From: Bacteroidales bacterium
GTDB taxonomy: Bacteria; Bacteroidota; Bacteroidia; Bacteroidales; UBA932
Direction of reading: 5' to 3'
Length of the DNA stretch: 64,000 bases
NCBI GenBank assembly: GCA_017626555.1
Contig: JAGAIM010000124.1
Coordinates: 1 to 64,000, forward strand
The notes beneath the pieces are model-generated. The model was not told the DNA's origin. It saw nothing but the letters and a program-made list of their open reading frames with translations, and did not search any database. Shown here in pieces: positions 8,817-17,424 of this stretch; within the stretch, counting starts at the first letter, position 1, and every line of letters starts with the position of its first letter. The position numbers and the translations under genes are program-made.

Positions 8817-10547
8817 CTAAGGGAAAAGGAGGAACATATCACGGTCCATCGCCTTGGAGACAAGTGATTCCGGAACGAACTTCCACTCTCCGATCACCTC
8901 GCGGTCACCGATCTTTTCCGGATCAATTTCACCGTTCTTGAGAAGATAATCATACAGGATATCCCTTATTTCAGGGTAGTACTCCACTACCCTGTCGGAG
9001 ATCCTGTCAGTGTCGATGCCGGCTCCCTTTCTCATTATGCCTCCACCACCGCTGGCACGGTACGATGTCATAGCCACATTATATTCGGCTGATTCTTCAA
9101 AAGGATTCCCATCAGCAAGCGACTCTATAAGTACACGTTCCCCCTTCGGTCTGGTCACATCCACCTTATAGACAAGTCCGCCGGCCGAATCAAAATTATA
9201 TGAACGGTTGATGAAAGACCATTGCTGCTGACCGGTACGAGGATCGGGATCATTCACGATCTTGAGCAGACGGTCGTCCGCAGAATCGATAGTATTGATC
9301 CACATATCGTACGAATATTCCAGATAATCCTTGATTTCCTCGCCCGTCATTTTTACAACAAACAACTGATTCTCAAAAGGATATATCGTAAACAGATCAT
9401 TATACACCAACGTCCCTGCATTGACGGATCCATTGAAAGTCAGAGGAGCAGCGAAAGAAATCTGAGCAGGAGTACATCCCAGTGAAATGGTGTGGAGAAG
9501 ATTCAGGTAGTCCGACATTCCCCGGTATGCATCACGCGTACGAAGATCGGTTCTGAGTTCGCCCACTTCCTTAAGTGTAAACGCCTTTACCGCCTCATAA
9601 TCATTCCGGAACATTTCCCTCATCTGCATATCCACCTTCTCCTTGTCAAGCGGAATAAGTCCGGCATCCAATGTCTTCGAGACAACTTTTCCATCCTCAA
9701 CCCTTACAGTGACAGTACCGGAGCCTAGATTGCGGCAATGACTTCCGGCATTTATCAGGCAAATGCTGTCATTCTTGTGCACCACAGGACTATGGTCGTG
9801 AGCACATATAATGAAATCCACTCCTCTGAGGCTCTTGAAAAGATCAAGCCCCTGGCTCTCCAACTGGCTGCCATCACCGTCTCCGGTTCCGGAATGTGTC
9901 AGCACTATGACCACATCTGACTTTTCCTCTTCCTTAACCCGGTCAACGACCTCTTGTGCCATTGGAAGAAGAGACTCGAATGTCATCCCCTCCCACAGAA
10001 GCGGAGACAGCCAACTCTTGATATTCGGATTGGTGAATCCAATGACAGTAATCCTGATTCCGTGCCTTTTCAATGTGACATATTCCTGAAAATACGGACG
10101 TCCATCATCAGTACGCAAGGCATTTGCAGCCAGAAACGGCACCTCCATCGTCTCAACCATACGGTCATACACTTTATGTCCTGTCTCTATATCGTGGTTG
10201 CCGACCGCTATGGCATCGTAGCCCATATACTCCACCATACGTGCGAAAATATGCTTGGAAACAGTGTCGGCGTAATTGAAATAATATGCTGCATTATCTC
10301 CCTGAAGGCAGTCACCGGCATCAAGAAGTATCACATTCTCCTCACCGGCTGCAGTACGGATACTGTCAGCATACCAAGAAACATTAGTCAAGGCATTGAT
10401 TGTCCCGTCAGTCACATAGAGCGAATCGAAATATCGTCCGTGCACATCATTGGTTGTGAGAATCCTGAAAGTATATTCTCCATCCTTGGGTCCGCAGCAG
10501 GCAGACATCAAGACTGCCGCCAAGATTGCATATATTACTCTTTTCAT
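8817..10547 (-). CDS. 5'-nucleotidase/UshA-type metallophosphoesterase lipoprotein
   Basis: This 576-aa protein has a lipobox at Cys17. The N-terminal calcineurin-like phosphoesterase domain shows TTNDVHG (31-37), GDCLQGDN, GNHDIE, THSGTGDG and AHDHSP, the metal-ligand motifs of the family. The C-terminal half is the 5'-nucleotidase substrate domain, with INAGSHCRNLG and RASGGGG-type segments. It should hydrolyse nucleotides or cyclic 2',3'-nucleotides in the periplasm to salvage nucleosides and phosphate. It follows the barrel gene with a 4-bp overlap (10544-10547), so the two are translationally coupled. Confidence 0.9.
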   Translation of the reverse strand: MKRVIYAILAAVLMSACCGPKDGEYTFRILTTNDVHGRYFDSLYVTDGTINALTNVSWYADSIRTAAGEENVILLDAGDCLQGDNAAYYFNYADTVSKHIFARMVEYMGYDAIAVGNHDIETGHKVYDRMVETMEVPFLAANALRTDDGRPYFQEYVTLKRHGIRITVIGFTNPNIKSWLSPLLWEGMTFESLLPMAQEVVDRVKEEEKSDVVIVLTHSGTGDGDGSQLESQGLDLFKSLRGVDFIICAHDHSPVVHKNDSICLINAGSHCRNLGSGTVTVRVEDGKVVSKTLDAGLIPLDKEKVDMQMREMFRNDYEAVKAFTLKEVGELRTDLRTRDAYRGMSDYLNLLHTISLGCTPAQISFAAPLTFNGSVNAGTLVYNDLFTIYPFENQLFVVKMTGEEIKDYLEYSYDMWINTIDSADDRLLKIVNDPDPRTGQQQWSFINRSYNFDSAGGLVYKVDVTRPKGERVLIESLADGNPFEESAEYNVAMTSYRASGGGGIMRKGAGIDTDRISDRVVEYYPEIRDILYDYLLKNGEIDPEKIGDREVIGEWKFVPESLVSKAMDRDMFLLFP

Positions 10548-11731
10548 TTCCTTTTCAAGATTTCATTTATATTGAATTTCACTCCCACCACCTGCTGGCA
10601 TCCGGAATAACGGAAGCCGTGGAAATGGAAGCGCGCCGAAATCATAATCGACAGATATCTCCCGATATGTGGCTCGTAACTGATATCAAGTCTGTCATAC
10701 GCACCGAAGCCGGTACTTCCATCATCGTGGATTCTATAGAAAGGGTCACCCATATACAGTCTGGTGCCGTACTTATCGCCTCCGGCATCAAGACTATTGT
10801 AATATGGCATCATATCAGTACCGTAGAAGAGGTGATTGCGCAAGACTACATTCCATTTCTTGAAAGCGAGATCGAACTCTCCTCCGCAAGGAAGTACATA
10901 ATGTCCGACAAAAACCCTGTCGTGCTGCATTCCCTGAAGCCATCCAAGGCGCAATGAGAACTCCTGGAACCCTAGTCTATTACCGAAATCGAATCTGATA
11001 TATGGATTCAGGAGAATATTGTCAACCACTCCCCTCGCCTTCTCCGATCCGGCAAAATGATACATATAAGCGGAATACCCTACATCAAAGAAAGACGTTA
11101 TATGGCTGCGTCCTGATGAAAAGATCATAAATCTCTCCTTCCTCGCCTGGCCGAACTGCCCCATCCAGTCACAACCTACCTCCCAATAAGCCTTAGGCTG
11201 GCGTATCTTCAAAAGAATACCCTCAAGATTATTGTCATAGAATCTGAGTGAATCGGAGAAGAAGGCTTCCGAATATGAGCCTTCCGATGCCCTCCGTGGG
11301 AATATTCCGGCATAGAGTTCAAGCCCTGTACGGGCAGTAGCCTTGTTCATACGATAATAAAGAACAATTTCCCTGAACAATGCTGTGTTGACAAGAGACG
11401 GAGAAGTTTCATCCGTAGCCACCCCGCCGGCTATCAGTGACGATATCGGCGATGCCCCGAAGTCTTTCATAACATCCGCCCCAAACATCACCCTATGCTC
11501 CATATTTTTCTCTCTCTGAGGCACATAGAGCCCGACTGAAGGAGTCAGACGTGCCCCGAAAACAGTCATTGAACTGGAAAACGCACTCTTGTAATACTCA
11601 CGGTTGTCGAAGCGCATCTCGAAATCAACATCGTATGTAACACGCACCTTATCATCGTCCTTCTGACGCGCATACAGCGGCATTGAAAGAGCCAGAAGGC
11701 ATAAAAGCGCACAATTCTTAAGTATATTCAT
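10544..11731 (-). CDS. Putative outer-membrane beta-barrel protein, unknown function
   Basis: The 395-aa product has a signal peptide (about 1-21, ending PLYARQ) and many short alternating segments rich in Tyr, Phe and Gly, ending in a basic tail. This pattern suggests an outer-membrane barrel. I do not recognise a named family. It overlaps the 5'-nucleotidase gene by 4 bp, so it may be a porin-like partner for nucleotide or phosphate use. The promoter box lies at 11755-11762. Confidence 0.7.
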   Translation of the reverse strand: MNILKNCALLCLLALSMPLYARQKDDDKVRVTYDVDFEMRFDNREYYKSAFSSSMTVFGARLTPSVGLYVPQREKNMEHRVMFGADVMKDFGASPISSLIAGGVATDETSPSLVNTALFREIVLYYRMNKATARTGLELYAGIFPRRASEGSYSEAFFSDSLRFYDNNLEGILLKIRQPKAYWEVGCDWMGQFGQARKERFMIFSSGRSHITSFFDVGYSAYMYHFAGSEKARGVVDNILLNPYIRFDFGNRLGFQEFSLRLGWLQGMQHDRVFVGHYVLPCGGEFDLAFKKWNVVLRNHLFYGTDMMPYYNSLDAGGDKYGTRLYMGDPFYRIHDDGSTGFGAYDRLDISYEPHIGRYLSIMISARFHFHGFRYSGCQQVVGVKFNINEILKRK

Positions 11732-11754
11732 AGCGACATAAATACAAAATCAGC

Positions 11755-11762
11755 CAAAGATA
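11755..11762 (-). promoter_or_regulatory. -7 promoter box for the barrel/5'-nucleotidase operon
   Basis: CAAAGATA on the plus strand reads TATCTTTG on the minus strand, a perfect TAnnTTTG match, 24 bp before the ATG at 11731. Confidence 0.55.
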
Positions 11763-11817
11763 GCAAACAATTTCATCGTCTCAAGAACAAAATCAAGCAT
11801 TTTTGTGCTTTAAAGAC

Positions 11818-11825
11818 TATCTTTG
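11818..11825 (+). promoter_or_regulatory. -7 promoter box for the GSCFA gene
   Basis: TATCTTTG is a perfect TAnnTTTG match. It gives a leader of about 110 nt before the preferred ATG at 11939. That leader contains an 11-bp inverted repeat (11869-11879 with 11912-11922). Confidence 0.55.
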
Positions 11826-11868
11826 CGTCCAAAGGAAACGTAAAGAAAAAGAAAGTGCGGTGGGGAAA

Positions 11869-11922
11869 GTTTCGCAAGTCTCACCAATCTTCAATCAGTC
11901 AACAACTTATAACTTGCGAAAC
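11869..11922 (+). promoter_or_regulatory. Inverted repeat in the 5' leader of the GSCFA gene
   Basis: GTTTCGCAAGT (11869-11879) pairs perfectly with ACTTGCGAAAC (11912-11922) across a 32-nt loop, ending 16 nt before the ATG. It could be an mRNA hairpin affecting translation or a protein-binding palindrome. Confidence 0.5.
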
Positions 11923-11938
11923 AGAAGTATATAAGACT

Positions 11939-12853
11939 ATGCTGAAACTACAGACACCGGTAGCCGACCAGCCCTGCAATGTCGGCATCTCATACAGCGA
12001 CAAGATAATGATGCTGGGAAGTTGCTTTTCCGACAATATAGGCAGACAACTTGCCGACTTCGGGTTTGACGTATGCATAAACCCGTTCGGAACCTTGTAC
12101 AATCCCATCTCCATTCTGCACACCGTACAAAGAATGCTCGAAGGCCGCCCATTCACTGAAGCAGACTGCGTGCAGATCGGTGCCGGAGATAGCCGTTGGT
12201 GTTCATTCTGCCATCACACATCATTCGCCGCACCTTCAGCCGAAGAATTCCTCCTCAAAGTGAATGCCGCTCTGGAGACTGCCAGAGAAGCATTTCTCAA
12301 TGCCGACAAAGTCATCATCACGCTAGGGACAAGTTGGTGCTTCAAGCATATAGAAAAAGATTTCATAGTTTCAAACTGCCTCAAACATCCGGCTGCAGAA
12401 TTTGTCCGTGTAAGACTCACGTCAGGAGAAATCACATCGGCACTTCGCCGGATCATAGACCTATGCCTTGAAACACAAGGATGCCGCAGAAAGCAGTTTA
12501 TATTCACAGTCAGCCCGATACGTCACTTCAAGGACGGGGCGCACGGCAACCAGATCAGCAAATCTGCCCTGCTGCTTGGTATAGATGACCTCCTGGCCGG
12601 TCTGCCTGTCGATCTGAGTTTGGATCCGTTCTACCCGGCTGATTATTTTCCGGCCTACGAAATAGTGATGGACGAACTGAGGGACTACCGCTTCTATGCA
12701 GAAGATATGTGTCACCCTTCTGAGCAGACCGTCAATTATATCCGCGAAAGATTCCTCGAATGGGCTCTACCGGCATCAGAACACGGAAGGCTGCAGGAAA
12801 ACATCCGTGAATTCAAGCAAAACAGCCACAATCAATCGAAACCAGCCCGCTGA
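11939..12853 (+). CDS. GSCFA-domain protein
   Basis: From the ATG at 11939 the protein is 304 aa. The defining motif LGSCFSDNIG lies near residue 25, followed by the conserved NPFGTLYNP and VITLGTSW segments. C-terminal PIRHFKDG and DMCHPSEQTV match the family. GSCFA proteins are SGNH-hydrolase-like and possibly act on acyl or glycan esters; no activity is established. An in-frame start at 11855 exists but lies inside the predicted leader and encodes a Ser/Gln-rich extension, so it was rejected. Confidence 0.88.
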   Translation: MLKLQTPVADQPCNVGISYSDKIMMLGSCFSDNIGRQLADFGFDVCINPFGTLYNPISILHTVQRMLEGRPFTEADCVQIGAGDSRWCSFCHHTSFAAPSAEEFLLKVNAALETAREAFLNADKVIITLGTSWCFKHIEKDFIVSNCLKHPAAEFVRVRLTSGEITSALRRIIDLCLETQGCRRKQFIFTVSPIRHFKDGAHGNQISKSALLLGIDDLLAGLPVDLSLDPFYPADYFPAYEIVMDELRDYRFYAEDMCHPSEQTVNYIRERFLEWALPASEHGRLQENIREFKQNSHNQSKPAR

Positions 12854-12873
12854 TAGCAGCAGTGCCGTCAGAA

Positions 12874-12994
12874 CCGTGGCACATAAAGCACTATCAATCA
12901 GCGTATTACCTAAAATGCCTGCTGCGCGGATGCAGCAGGCATTTTAGGTAATACGCTGATATTCTGAATGTTACGTGCCACGGAGATTTTTTTT
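12874..12994 (+). terminator. Terminator with a 29-bp perfect hairpin nested inside
   Basis: An outer stem CCGTGGCAC (12874-12882) pairs with GTGCCACGG (12975-12983) and is followed by a run of eight Ts, like a plus-strand terminator for the GSCFA gene. Its loop carries a second perfect inverted repeat: 29-nt arms (12897-12925 and 12932-12960) around a 6-nt loop. The rest of the 12854-13114 gap holds the ABC operon promoter and operator. Confidence 0.7.
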
Positions 12995-13027
12995 GGCAAA
13001 AAGTATTGCAGAAATAAAAATTATGCC

Positions 13028-13035
13028 TACCTTTG
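13028..13035 (+). promoter_or_regulatory. -7 promoter box of the ABC/GntR operon
   Basis: TACCTTTG is a perfect TAnnTTTG match about 80 bp before the ATG at 13115. The predicted start of transcription lies in the operator immediately downstream. Confidence 0.65.
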
Positions 13036-13036
13036 C

Positions 13037-13060
13037 AGTGTACTACTTCACTAATACACT
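13037..13060 (+). promoter_or_regulatory. YtrA-type GntR operator
   Basis: AGTGTACTA and TAATACACT form a near-perfect palindrome (8 of 9 positions) around a 6-bp centre. This fits the AGTGTA...TACACT operator known for YtrA-subfamily GntR repressors. It sits directly after the -7 box, where a bound repressor would block initiation. The operon's third gene encodes a YtrA-like GntR protein. Confidence 0.75.
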
Positions 13061-13114
13061 ATAAAGAATATCCCGAAAGGGAACTTAACAATAGACATTA
13101 AAACATAAAGTATT

Positions 13115-14002
13115 ATGATCACAATCAATGATCTTGGTTTCACATACGGTGAGACCGGCGGACTGGGTAGCATCAGTCTCGACAAAACCAAGGGGCATAT
13201 TCTGCCAGCCGACAGATATGTCCTGAAGAATATCTCTATGAATCTCGAAGAGGGCAGGATTTACGGTCTTCTCGGAGAAAACGGAGTGGGCAAGACCACA
13301 TTCCTGACACTCCTCAGCGGACTGAAGAAGCCTCAGCACGGGGAAATCGACATCGATGGCAGGAAGCCCTACGACAGAGAGCCATCCTTCCTTTCTGACC
13401 TGTACTACTTGAGCGATGAAGTAGCACCGATGAATATGAAGGCTATCGACTACGCAATGAACTACGGTAAATTCTGGACAGGATTCGACATCGACAGATT
13501 CAATGAGGTGATGAATGTGCTCGAAGTGGATGCACAACAGAAGATGAACAAGATGTCATCCGGTCAGTTGAAGAAGACATACATCGCATTCGCCCTCGCC
13601 TGCAACACTAAGTACCTCTTTATGGACGAACCGACCAACGGCCTTGACATCCCCTCCAAGGCACAGTTCAGAAAAGCCGTGACAAAATACACCCGGGAGG
13701 ACTCAGTCATATTGATCTCAACCCATCAGGTGCGCGACCTGGAGAATATAATCGACCCGATCATCATCCTTGACCGCCAGGATGTGCTCCTGAACGCCAG
13801 CATCGCAGAAATATCTGAAAAACTGTATTTCGATTACAGCAGCGAACCGATGGAAAACGCTCTATATCGCGAAATGATACCGGGAGGAAACATTCAGGTA
13901 TGCCTCAACCAATACGGAGAGGACAGCAAGGTGAACCTCGAAGCACTGTTCAACACGGTGCATCAGCACAAGGAACTTATCAAAGGAATATTCAACAAAT
14001 AG
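13115..14002 (+). CDS. ABC transporter ATP-binding protein
   Basis: This 295-aa ATPase has Walker A GENGVGKT (54-61), the signature SSGQLKK (148-154), Walker B YLFMDEPTNGLD (166-177) and the switch His204 (STHQ). The GQLKK form of the signature is common in YtrB-like and export-type ATPases. It forms a unit with an integral membrane protein (ATG 5 bp after this stop) and a GntR regulator. The transported substrate is unknown; related YtrA-controlled exporters respond to envelope stress or peptide antibiotics, so that role is an inference. Confidence 0.92.
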   Translation: MITINDLGFTYGETGGLGSISLDKTKGHILPADRYVLKNISMNLEEGRIYGLLGENGVGKTTFLTLLSGLKKPQHGEIDIDGRKPYDREPSFLSDLYYLSDEVAPMNMKAIDYAMNYGKFWTGFDIDRFNEVMNVLEVDAQQKMNKMSSGQLKKTYIAFALACNTKYLFMDEPTNGLDIPSKAQFRKAVTKYTREDSVILISTHQVRDLENIIDPIIILDRQDVLLNASIAEISEKLYFDYSSEPMENALYREMIPGGNIQVCLNQYGEDSKVNLEALFNTVHQHKELIKGIFNK

Positions 14003-14007
14003 ACACT

Positions 14008-14892
14008 ATGAAAAAAGATATATTCAATTTCCGGAGATTCGGAAAATATTTTTCTACAGACTTCAGAACGTGCTGCGCAAACTATGGGCTCAGCCTTCTC
14101 ACCATTTCCCTGCTATCACCTGTGGCACTGTATTTCATTACAGCAGCATTCAATATGATGCTGAGAAACGGCTGGGATGGCCCGGATATGGGACTTCGAG
14201 TATTTGTATTCGTAGTTGCAATGATATGTCTGGTTGTGACTATGCCGGTAAAATGCTACGGCAGGATCACTGAAAAGCAGTACGGCTCATTCTGGCTTAC
14301 TCTACCCGCATCCAGATTGGAGAAATTCGCAAGTATGATTCTGATGACCTGCATCATCGTTCCGATATCGGGAGCATTGCTGTATCTTGGTCTGGATGCT
14401 GCGATATGCGCATTGGACAGCACCTGCGGCCAGAATCTGGTAGCCGGCGGTATGGAACTTCTGCAGAAAATGGGAGAAGCCCAGGATGTCACATTCAACT
14501 TCATTGACGAGAACATTACAATAGAGGATGCTACGCTGGCTCAGGAAATCATCAGGCAGGTAAACAATCCTTGGATGTATCTGGACGAAATATTCTGCAT
14601 AACTCTGCCATTCCTGCTTGGAGCGATCTTCTTCAAGAATGGCAAGACGGTAAAGACAATTCTGGCACTCTTTGCAATCAGCACAGCCACCAGCATAATA
14701 TGCTCACCTATTCTGACCAATTGGGCTCTGGAAATAGTCAATACCGCCAATGAAGACCCTATGGCAATATTGCAGATGTTCAACAACAAGTTATTCAAGA
14801 ATCTTGTTCTCATCGACACCCTAACGGACACGGTGACAAATCTTGCCCTTCTGGCCGGAGTCTGGTTCAGGATCAAGACCTTAAAGCATTAG
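14008..14892 (+). CDS. Membrane permease partner of the ABC ATPase
   Basis: From the ATG at 14008 the protein is 294 aa with roughly six hydrophobic segments and no periplasmic signal. An upstream in-frame reading from 13900 runs inside the ATPase gene and is rejected. The position between the ATPase and the GntR regulator marks it as the transmembrane subunit. Sequence outside the membrane segments is not recognisable. Confidence 0.8.
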   Translation: MKKDIFNFRRFGKYFSTDFRTCCANYGLSLLTISLLSPVALYFITAAFNMMLRNGWDGPDMGLRVFVFVVAMICLVVTMPVKCYGRITEKQYGSFWLTLPASRLEKFASMILMTCIIVPISGALLYLGLDAAICALDSTCGQNLVAGGMELLQKMGEAQDVTFNFIDENITIEDATLAQEIIRQVNNPWMYLDEIFCITLPFLLGAIFFKNGKTVKTILALFAISTATSIICSPILTNWALEIVNTANEDPMAILQMFNNKLFKNLVLIDTLTDTVTNLALLAGVWFRIKTLKH

Positions 14893-14896
14893 GATT

Positions 14897-15232
14897 ATGG
14901 AATTCAACAGCAATAAATCAATTTACCTCCAGATATGCGACAATATCTGTGAGCGTATTCTGAGCGGGGATCTCAAGCCTGATGCCAGGATTCCATCAGT
15001 ACGAGAATATGGGGCAGACATAGGAGTGAATCCGAATACGGTAATGCGGTCATACGAGAAACTGACAGGAGAAGGAATCATATACAACCGCAGAGGAATA
15101 GGCTATTTCATTGCTCCCGACGCCAAAGATGTGGTACTCAGCACTTTGAGAAAAGAATTCATTGAAAACGAAGTGCCTCAGATAGTCAAGAGAATGAATC
15201 TTCTCGGAATCAGACCCGAAGATGTATTCTGA
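14897..15232 (+). CDS. YtrA-like GntR-family regulator
   Basis: This 111-aa protein is almost only a winged helix: IYLQICDNI, RIPSVREYG and GVNPNTVMRSYEKL are the GntR landmarks, with a short C-terminal tail. The missing effector domain is typical of the YtrA subfamily. It starts 4 bp after the permease gene and most likely represses its own operon through the palindrome at 13037-13060. Confidence 0.9.
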   Translation: MEFNSNKSIYLQICDNICERILSGDLKPDARIPSVREYGADIGVNPNTVMRSYEKLTGEGIIYNRRGIGYFIAPDAKDVVLSTLRKEFIENEVPQIVKRMNLLGIRPEDVF

Positions 15233-15241
15233 CAGCACATT

Positions 15242-15273
15242 TTTTGCAATATCACAGAAATTGTATAAATTTG
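15242..15273 (+). promoter_or_regulatory. Complete -33/-7 promoter for the lipoprotein pair
   Basis: TTTG at 15242-15245 and TAAATTTG at 15266-15273 are separated by 20 bp, the spacing of Bacteroides sigma-ABfr promoters. The ATG is at 15313. Confidence 0.7.
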
Positions 15274-15312
15274 CGACGTATCTGAAACCTATGCCGGTGT
15301 AAAAGACCCGGA

Positions 15313-15750
15313 ATGAAACAATTTGTAATAAATACAATAATGCTGCTATCGTTGGCGATGGCAGCATTGTCGTGCTCTATGGCGCCTCTTGATCCCGGCA
15401 GATATGACGGGATATATACAGTCGTGGTTTCCGGGGCCGTATCGGACAAAGAATCGACCCTTCCTCTTGAAGGCATCAAGATAACCCTTAATGCATCGGA
15501 ACCATTCCAAATCAGGGAGACAATACGGACTATGACCGTATATACCGACAACAGGGGTCGTTTCACTCTCACTGCAGAGGGCTTCACCGAAAAGATTTTC
15601 TGCACATTGACCGCAGAAGATGTAAATAGCGAATACGAGTCTGTAAAACAGGAACTTAACATATCCTGGAACGGTTCCTCATTCGATGAACATACAGGCA
15701 CATTCTATGTCAATGACTGCGATTTCTATCTCGAAAAGAAAGACGAATGA
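15313..15750 (+). CDS. Small lipoprotein with a carboxypeptidase-regulatory-like fold
   Basis: The 145-aa product has a lipobox (AALSC, Cys21) and a mature part built like a beta-sandwich regulatory domain: VSGAVSDKES, LEGIKITL and a YTDNRGRFTL segment. It resembles the short lipoproteins found with radical-SAM partners in Bacteroidetes, but no radical-SAM gene is nearby. It overlaps the next, similar gene by 4 bp, so the two are coupled and probably arose by duplication. Confidence 0.7.
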   Translation: MKQFVINTIMLLSLAMAALSCSMAPLDPGRYDGIYTVVVSGAVSDKESTLPLEGIKITLNASEPFQIRETIRTMTVYTDNRGRFTLTAEGFTEKIFCTLTAEDVNSEYESVKQELNISWNGSSFDEHTGTFYVNDCDFYLEKKDE

Positions 15751-16190
15751 AAAAAACAAGAATAATATCTGCCCTGACGTCAGCCGCCATATTGATGTCT
15801 TCCTGCTCCGTAGGATTACCACGTCCTGAGCCGGGTGACCTTATGCTGGGAATGGAAGCGGCGATGCTCTCAGGCAAAATAACAGACACAGAGGGTAATC
15901 CGATAGAACATCTGAAAGTGACACTTGAATGGAACGGCGGGAGTTATCAGGACATAAAATACACGTCAAGCATAGGTCAGTTCGAGGCAGGTGTAAAGGA
16001 CAATCCCGAAAGCGAAGTGATAACTCTGGAAATAATCATCGAAGATATAGACAATGAAGAGAACGGCGGCCTTTTCGAGACCTATACAGAGACCGTCAGT
16101 TTCATCAAAAATGATATTACTGAACCTGTCCTGACGCTGAATTACCGTCTGAATCACGCCACTGCTTCGGAGAGCAGCCCACAATCTTGA
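15747..16190 (+). CDS. Small lipoprotein, paralogue of the preceding one
   Basis: This 147-aa protein has a lipobox near ILMSSC and a regulatory-like domain with LSGKITDTEGNPIEHLKV and a SSIGQFEAG turn. The SGKITDTEGNPI segment resembles the N-terminal domain of SusC proteins. Its last 74 bp run antisense to the end of the AraC-type membrane regulator gene on the other strand. Confidence 0.7.
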   Translation: MKKTRIISALTSAAILMSSCSVGLPRPEPGDLMLGMEAAMLSGKITDTEGNPIEHLKVTLEWNGGSYQDIKYTSSIGQFEAGVKDNPESEVITLEIIIEDIDNEENGGLFETYTETVSFIKNDITEPVLTLNYRLNHATASESSPQS

Positions 16191-17331
16191 CAAACTGACG
16201 GTGGAAATTCGAACGGTCACTGAAGCCGGAAGCCTCAGCAATGATATTTGTCGAAGCGTTCTTGTCCTCAAGCAAGAGACGCTTCGCTTCATTTATACGC
16301 AATTCAGTCCTCCAGGTCTTGAAATCAACCCCTTTTTTAGTTATGAAATAATAATGCAGGATTTCTTTCGTAGTATTGAGTTCACGTGCAATATCCTCCC
16401 TGCTTTTGTCATATTCACGGAAACGTTTCTGTTCTACCCACTCTTCCAGAGTCTTTTCCAGTTTTCTGAATTCTGCCTCATTGATTGACGAAGAAGCAGT
16501 TGCCTTTCCGCTCTGTCTTCCTCTTCTCCTCTTGCCCTGATTGATCATCTGGATTATATCCTCACCGCTCAAAGCCTTATGCGCAAAGGCATCAAGGACA
16601 AGTTTGTGACTGCCGAGGAAAGAAATGAAATTGGAAGAAAGATAAAGCATATAAATGAGATACCAGATGGTATATAACGAAGCCACCTCCAACTTATAAT
16701 CAAGAAACCAGTAAAGGCACAGATACACAAGGATAAAAAGGTTGGTGAGCATCGATATCACATAACAGAAGCGCACCCACTTGATCTTGTGGCTCTCATC
16801 CTCATCATAATAATTTTCGAGTTCTCGGATGGAATTCTTATATGCCCTGTCGAAATGAACTATATAGGTCACAGACTGTATCAGGAAGGCTATCAGAGCC
16901 ACAGCACAGACAAACCAGAAATAATTCATATTACCCGACTTGTACGATTCCAGAAGAAGGAAGGCAACAATGGCGGAAACGAACAATCCGGGGACAAACA
17001 GGCTCTGCCATTTATTTCTCTCTGTCTTAAGCAGGGCTATCATCGAATATGAAATGATGGAAGTCGAGAAATGCACCACGATGTATATGGTCAGCATAAG
17101 AAACATATCCCAGTCCTTGATATCGGGCTGGCCATACTCGTTCATCGCATAGAACATCATAAAACTGCAGATAAGGAAACTCACCACGATAGCCAATTTG
17201 GAATTGGTCAGTTTGAAACTGTAATCGGAATGCGGTATCTTGATGAGCATCAGCAGGAGAGCGAGGATGGTCGAACCTACCCCCACGATCAACGGCACTG
17301 CTGTCTGCGGATTTATATTAATCGATATCAT
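16117..17331 (-). CDS. Membrane-anchored AraC-family regulator
   Basis: The 404-aa protein has about seven transmembrane segments in residues 1-265, then a basic linker (KRRRGRQ) and an AraC/XylS DNA-binding domain at about 300-395. The domain includes LRINEAKRLLL, IIAEASGFSDRSNFHRQF and GCSPKQWR. This architecture suggests a regulator that senses a membrane or envelope signal and binds DNA from the membrane. Its end overlaps the facing lipoprotein gene by 74 bp. Confidence 0.85.
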   Translation of the reverse strand: MISININPQTAVPLIVGVGSTILALLLMLIKIPHSDYSFKLTNSKLAIVVSFLICSFMMFYAMNEYGQPDIKDWDMFLMLTIYIVVHFSTSIISYSMIALLKTERNKWQSLFVPGLFVSAIVAFLLLESYKSGNMNYFWFVCAVALIAFLIQSVTYIVHFDRAYKNSIRELENYYDEDESHKIKWVRFCYVISMLTNLFILVYLCLYWFLDYKLEVASLYTIWYLIYMLYLSSNFISFLGSHKLVLDAFAHKALSGEDIIQMINQGKRRRGRQSGKATASSSINEAEFRKLEKTLEEWVEQKRFREYDKSREDIARELNTTKEILHYYFITKKGVDFKTWRTELRINEAKRLLLEDKNASTNIIAEASGFSDRSNFHRQFVKIVGCSPKQWRDSDGNSASGQVQ

Positions 17332-17356
17332 TCTGCGAAAATACGGATTTTTTCGT

Positions 17357-17364
17357 TATTTTTG
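17357..17364 (+). promoter_or_regulatory. -7 promoter box for lysA
   Basis: TATTTTTG matches TAnnTTTG and lies 60 bp before the lysA ATG, in the divergent gap with the AraC-type gene. Confidence 0.55.
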
Positions 17365-17424
17365 CAACCGTTTTCCCCGTTTTTCGAGCGTCTTGAGACA
17401 TTCGAAAGCAACAAATAGAATAAT

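Noticed and set aside
9954-10610. Plus-strand open frame of about 218 codons antisense to the 5'-nucleotidase gene
   Set aside because: No protein features, and the opposite strand encodes a clear family member.
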